Notes under the pieces: generated by a model
What the model was told of the DNA's origin: nothing
The model's database searches: none
What the model saw: the letters and a program-made list of their open reading frames with translations, nothing else
Position numbers and translations under genes: made by a program
Source: Ignavibacteriaceae bacterium
GTDB lineage: Bacteria > Bacteroidota > Ignavibacteria > Ignavibacteriales > Ignavibacteriaceae
Length of the DNA stretch: 8,132 nt
Reading direction: 5' to 3'
Assembly (NCBI GenBank): GCA_022865965.1
Contig: JALHTS010000435.1
Coordinates: 1-8,132, forward strand
Shown: piece by piece, positions 6,662 through 8,132 of the stretch
Position numbering within the stretch: the first letter of the stretch is position 1
How the letters are laid out: each line of letters opens with the position of its first letter

Positions 6662-7273
6662 ATGAAACGCAAAAAAGAAAAATCAGAGAGCAAGACCATT
6701 AATAAATCTAAAAAAAAAATCTTAACTAAAACTAAAACAACTTCTACCAATAAACCCGGTGATATTGAAAACCTCGAAAATCTTGAAAGTGTCCAGAAAC
6801 TGGTACATTTACTCCAGGTTCATCAAATTGAACTGGAACATCAAAACCAGGAACTTAGAATTACACAGGAAGAACTGGAAGTATCCAGAAATAAATATGT
6901 AAACCTCTTTGATTTTTCACCAATCCCTTACTTTACTTTAGATCCAGAAGGTATAATCCGGGAAGTAAATTTAAGCGCAAGTAAACTGTTTGGAATAGAT
7001 CGAAATAAATTAATTGGTAAGCAATTTATTACTTTTGTACCGGTGGATGATAGGGATGTATTTAATTCTTTCTTAAAAACTATTTTTAGTTTGTCTGTAA
7101 AGCACTCTTGCGAACTAAAAATAATAAATAAGGATAAGCATTTATTCCATGTTCAACTGGATGGTTTAAAGTTGGATGACACACTTGAGTTAGATCTGAA
7201 ATGCCAGGTCGGCTTAATCGATTTGACTGAATTTAAGAGAATAGAAGATTCATTAAAAAAATCCAATGAATAA
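6662..7273 (+). CDS. N-terminal piece of the kinase: PAS sensor part, 203 residues
   Basis: The start is the ATG at 6662; the ribosome site is poor (GAAAG at 6649-6653), and coupling with the upstream stop at 6646-6648 is likely. Residues 1-35 are low-complexity and Lys-rich. Residues 45-75 (LLQVHQIELEHQNQELRITQ and on) form the helix that precedes the PAS domain in many such kinases. The PAS core carries SPIPYFTLDPEGIIREVN at 86-103. The product ends in LKKSNE at the premature TAA. As translated it is a PAS-only cytoplasmic protein with no output domain. It could still bind the PAS or coiled-coil part of the CheB-CheR fusion, but it cannot signal by phosphorylation. Confidence 0.8.
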   Translation: MKRKKEKSESKTINKSKKKILTKTKTTSTNKPGDIENLENLESVQKLVHLLQVHQIELEHQNQELRITQEELEVSRNKYVNLFDFSPIPYFTLDPEGIIREVNLSASKLFGIDRNKLIGKQFITFVPVDDRDVFNSFLKTIFSLSVKHSCELKIINKDKHLFHVQLDGLKLDDTLELDLKCQVGLIDLTEFKRIEDSLKKSNE

Positions 7274-7348
7274 CTTAAGATTCTAAACGCTACAAAAGAT
7301 AAATTCTTTTCAATTATTGCGCATGATTTAAGAAATTCGTTTCATACT

Positions 7349-7972
7349 TTGTTAACTTCTTCAGAAATGCTTTCGACAGAAATAGAAAATTTATCTCCAG
7401 AAATGATAAGATTATTTAGCAAGGGGTTAAATGATAACTTGAAAAATCTTTATGGGCTTCTCGAAAATTTGCTCAATTGGTCGATGATACAGAGAAATGT
7501 AATTGATCATTACCCGAAAAATCTTAACCTCTATGAGGCAATAAATAAAATAATAGAAATGACAAATCAGAGCATTAAGGAGAAAAGTATTTCACTGGTA
7601 AGCAATGTTGATAGTGAAACTTTAGTTTACGCAGACTTTAATATGCTTTGCTCAATCGTTCAAAATCTTATTGTAAATGCTATCAAATTCACCCCAAATG
7701 AAGGGCACGTAATTGTGTCATCAACAGCTAAAAACGGTTTTGTTGAAGTATCTGTTGAGGATACAGGTATCGGAATTGAATCAGGACAATCTTCTAAACT
7801 TTTCAACTTCAACACAATATATTCAACAAACGGAACTGCCGGCGAGAAAGGAACCGGGCTTGGCTTACCGCTTTGCAAAGAATTTGTAGAAAAGAATGGT
7901 GGTAAAATTAGAATAGAAAGTGAATTAGGTAAAGGATCGAAATTTATTTTCACTTTACCAAAAGCTAAATAA
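7349..7972 (+). CDS. C-terminal piece of the kinase: ATP-binding part without its histidine
   Basis: After the TAA the first usual start codon in frame is TTG at 7349, with no ribosome site before it. A product from there would have 207 residues. It would contain the rest of the dimerisation helices (through [14 protein letters not shown]) and a complete HATPase_c domain: [19 protein letters not shown] and KGTGLGLPL. His at 7322-7324 lies upstream of this start, so the fragment could bind ATP but not autophosphorylate in the usual way. The frame between 7274 and 7348 encodes the intact H-box ([13 protein letters not shown]) but offers no ATG, GTG or TTG. I doubt that this fragment is translated on its own. 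Confidence 0.5.
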   Translation: MLTSSEMLSTEIENLSPEMIRLFSKGLNDNLKNLYGLLENLLNWSMIQRNVIDHYPKNLNLYEAINKIIEMTNQSIKEKSISLVSNVDSETLVYADFNMLCSIVQNLIVNAIKFTPNEGHVIVSSTAKNGFVEVSVEDTGIGIESGQSSKLFNFNTIYSTNGTAGEKGTGLGLPLCKEFVEKNGGKIRIESELGKGSKFIFTLPKAK

Positions 7973-8043
7973 TAGTATTTATCACTCAAAGAAATTTTTA
8001 ACAGAAAATGGCTCTCACCTTAGATTAGTATCGAACAAAAGCC

Positions 8044-8109
8044 CCCCAAAAGATGTAGTTCCTTTTTCATCCTATTGGTCGATTGAATTACGCTATTACC
8101 CTTGATAAT
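8044..8109 (+). promoter_or_regulatory. Conserved box copy C plus putative promoter for a gene beyond the window
   Basis: The 30-nt box at 8044-8073 differs from copy B only at its first and last bases. GATTGA follows at 8081-8086, again after 7 bases. TTGAAT (8083-8088) and GATAAT (8104-8109), 15 nt apart, are candidate -35 and -10 elements. TATTAC (8094-8099) and CTTGATA (8101-8107) are shared with copies B and A respectively. No start codon with a ribosome site follows before the window ends, so the controlled gene should begin shortly to the right, on the + strand. Confidence 0.55.
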
Positions 8110-8119
8110 TTGTTATCAA
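8102..8119. promoter_or_regulatory. Perfect 7-bp palindrome overlapping the copy C -10
   Basis: TTGATAATTTGTTATCAA has arms TTGATAA and TTATCAA around a 4-base centre. It covers the candidate -10 element, where a repressor would act. It resembles an FNR-type half-site pair (TTGAT/ATCAA), but the halves are 8 rather than 4 bases apart, so I do not call FNR. No T-run follows, so it is not an intrinsic terminator. Confidence 0.4.
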
Positions 8120-8132
8120 AATTAAAACGAAA

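Larger units (their letters stand above)
6662..7972 (+). pseudogene. PAS histidine kinase split by one in-frame TAA
   Basis: Read through the TAA at 7271-7273, this is one uninterrupted frame of 436 codon positions forming a textbook sensor kinase. It has a Lys-rich N-terminus, a coiled coil (about 45-75), a PAS domain (about 76-190), then [19 protein letters not shown] with phospho-acceptor His221 (codon 7322-7324). The ATP-binding domain follows with N-box Asn335/Asn339, DTGIG at 367-371 and GTGLGL at 397-402. The stop replaces codon 204, where related kinases usually have Glu (SNE-E-LK), so a single G-to-T change explains it. No other damage is visible, so the event is recent, a sequencing error, or tolerated. 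It lies 13 bases after the CheB-CheR gene and was probably its partner kinase. The two pieces are listed separately. Confidence 0.85.

Noticed and set aside
7271..7273. Programmed recoding (selenocysteine, pyrrolysine or an altered genetic code) at the internal stop
   Set aside because: The codon is TAA, while those systems use TGA or TAG, and other genes in the window end normally in TAA.
8102..8119. FNR/CRP-type binding site
   Set aside because: The half-sites resemble TTGAT and ATCAA but are separated by 8 bases, not 4.

Overview
The window is AT-rich DNA (roughly one-third G+C by eye) with compact genes, nearly all on the + strand. Several starts have good Shine-Dalgarno sequences (for example AAGGAG at 1692-1697 and 1982-1987). 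Low G+C, a PAS-rich CheB-CheR fusion protein and small stress/envelope proteins fit a free-living member of the Bacteroidota/Ignavibacteriota side of the FCB group. SD use points away from typical Bacteroidia. This placement is inference, since no rRNA or other marker gene is present.

Layout. The left edge holds the first codons of a minus-strand gene that runs off the window. Next comes a stress/envelope block: a YtxH-type protein (365-778), a DUF948/YtxG-like membrane protein (787-1191) and a 61-residue two-helix membrane protein (1211-1396), arranged as an operon. A CsbD-family protein follows (1704-1889, TTG start), then a coiled-coil lipoprotein (1992-2429) and an unrecognised 89-residue protein (2459-2728). 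A LysE/RhtB-type exporter (2800-3417) is preceded by three perfect copies of GATTGAAA. The right half is a sensory pair: a 985-residue CheB-CheR-PAS fusion (3691-6648), and 13 bases later a PAS histidine kinase whose frame is cut by one TAA (7271-7273) just before its phospho-acceptor histidine.

The strongest signal that the genes alone do not explain is a conserved + strand intergenic block present three times: 244-286, 1571-1613 and 8044-8086. Each copy has a 30-nt box with 2-5 differences between copies, exactly 7 variable bases, then an invariant GATTGA. A CTT(G/T)ATA sequence follows 12-15 nt after GATTGA. Two copies lie directly upstream of the YtxH operon and the CsbD gene, whose Bacillus counterparts belong to the general stress response. 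The third lies at the right edge and should precede a gene outside the window. I read these as promoters of one regulon, with the box just upstream of a -35-like TTGA.

How the parts may work together: the left genes look like a general-stress and envelope-protection set. The right pair looks like a non-flagellar, chemosensory-like signalling unit in which the kinase supplies the catalytic domain missing from the fusion protein. If the TAA is real, that unit is broken or recently inactivated in this strain. I saw no tRNA, rRNA, CRISPR array, transposase or convincing intrinsic terminator.
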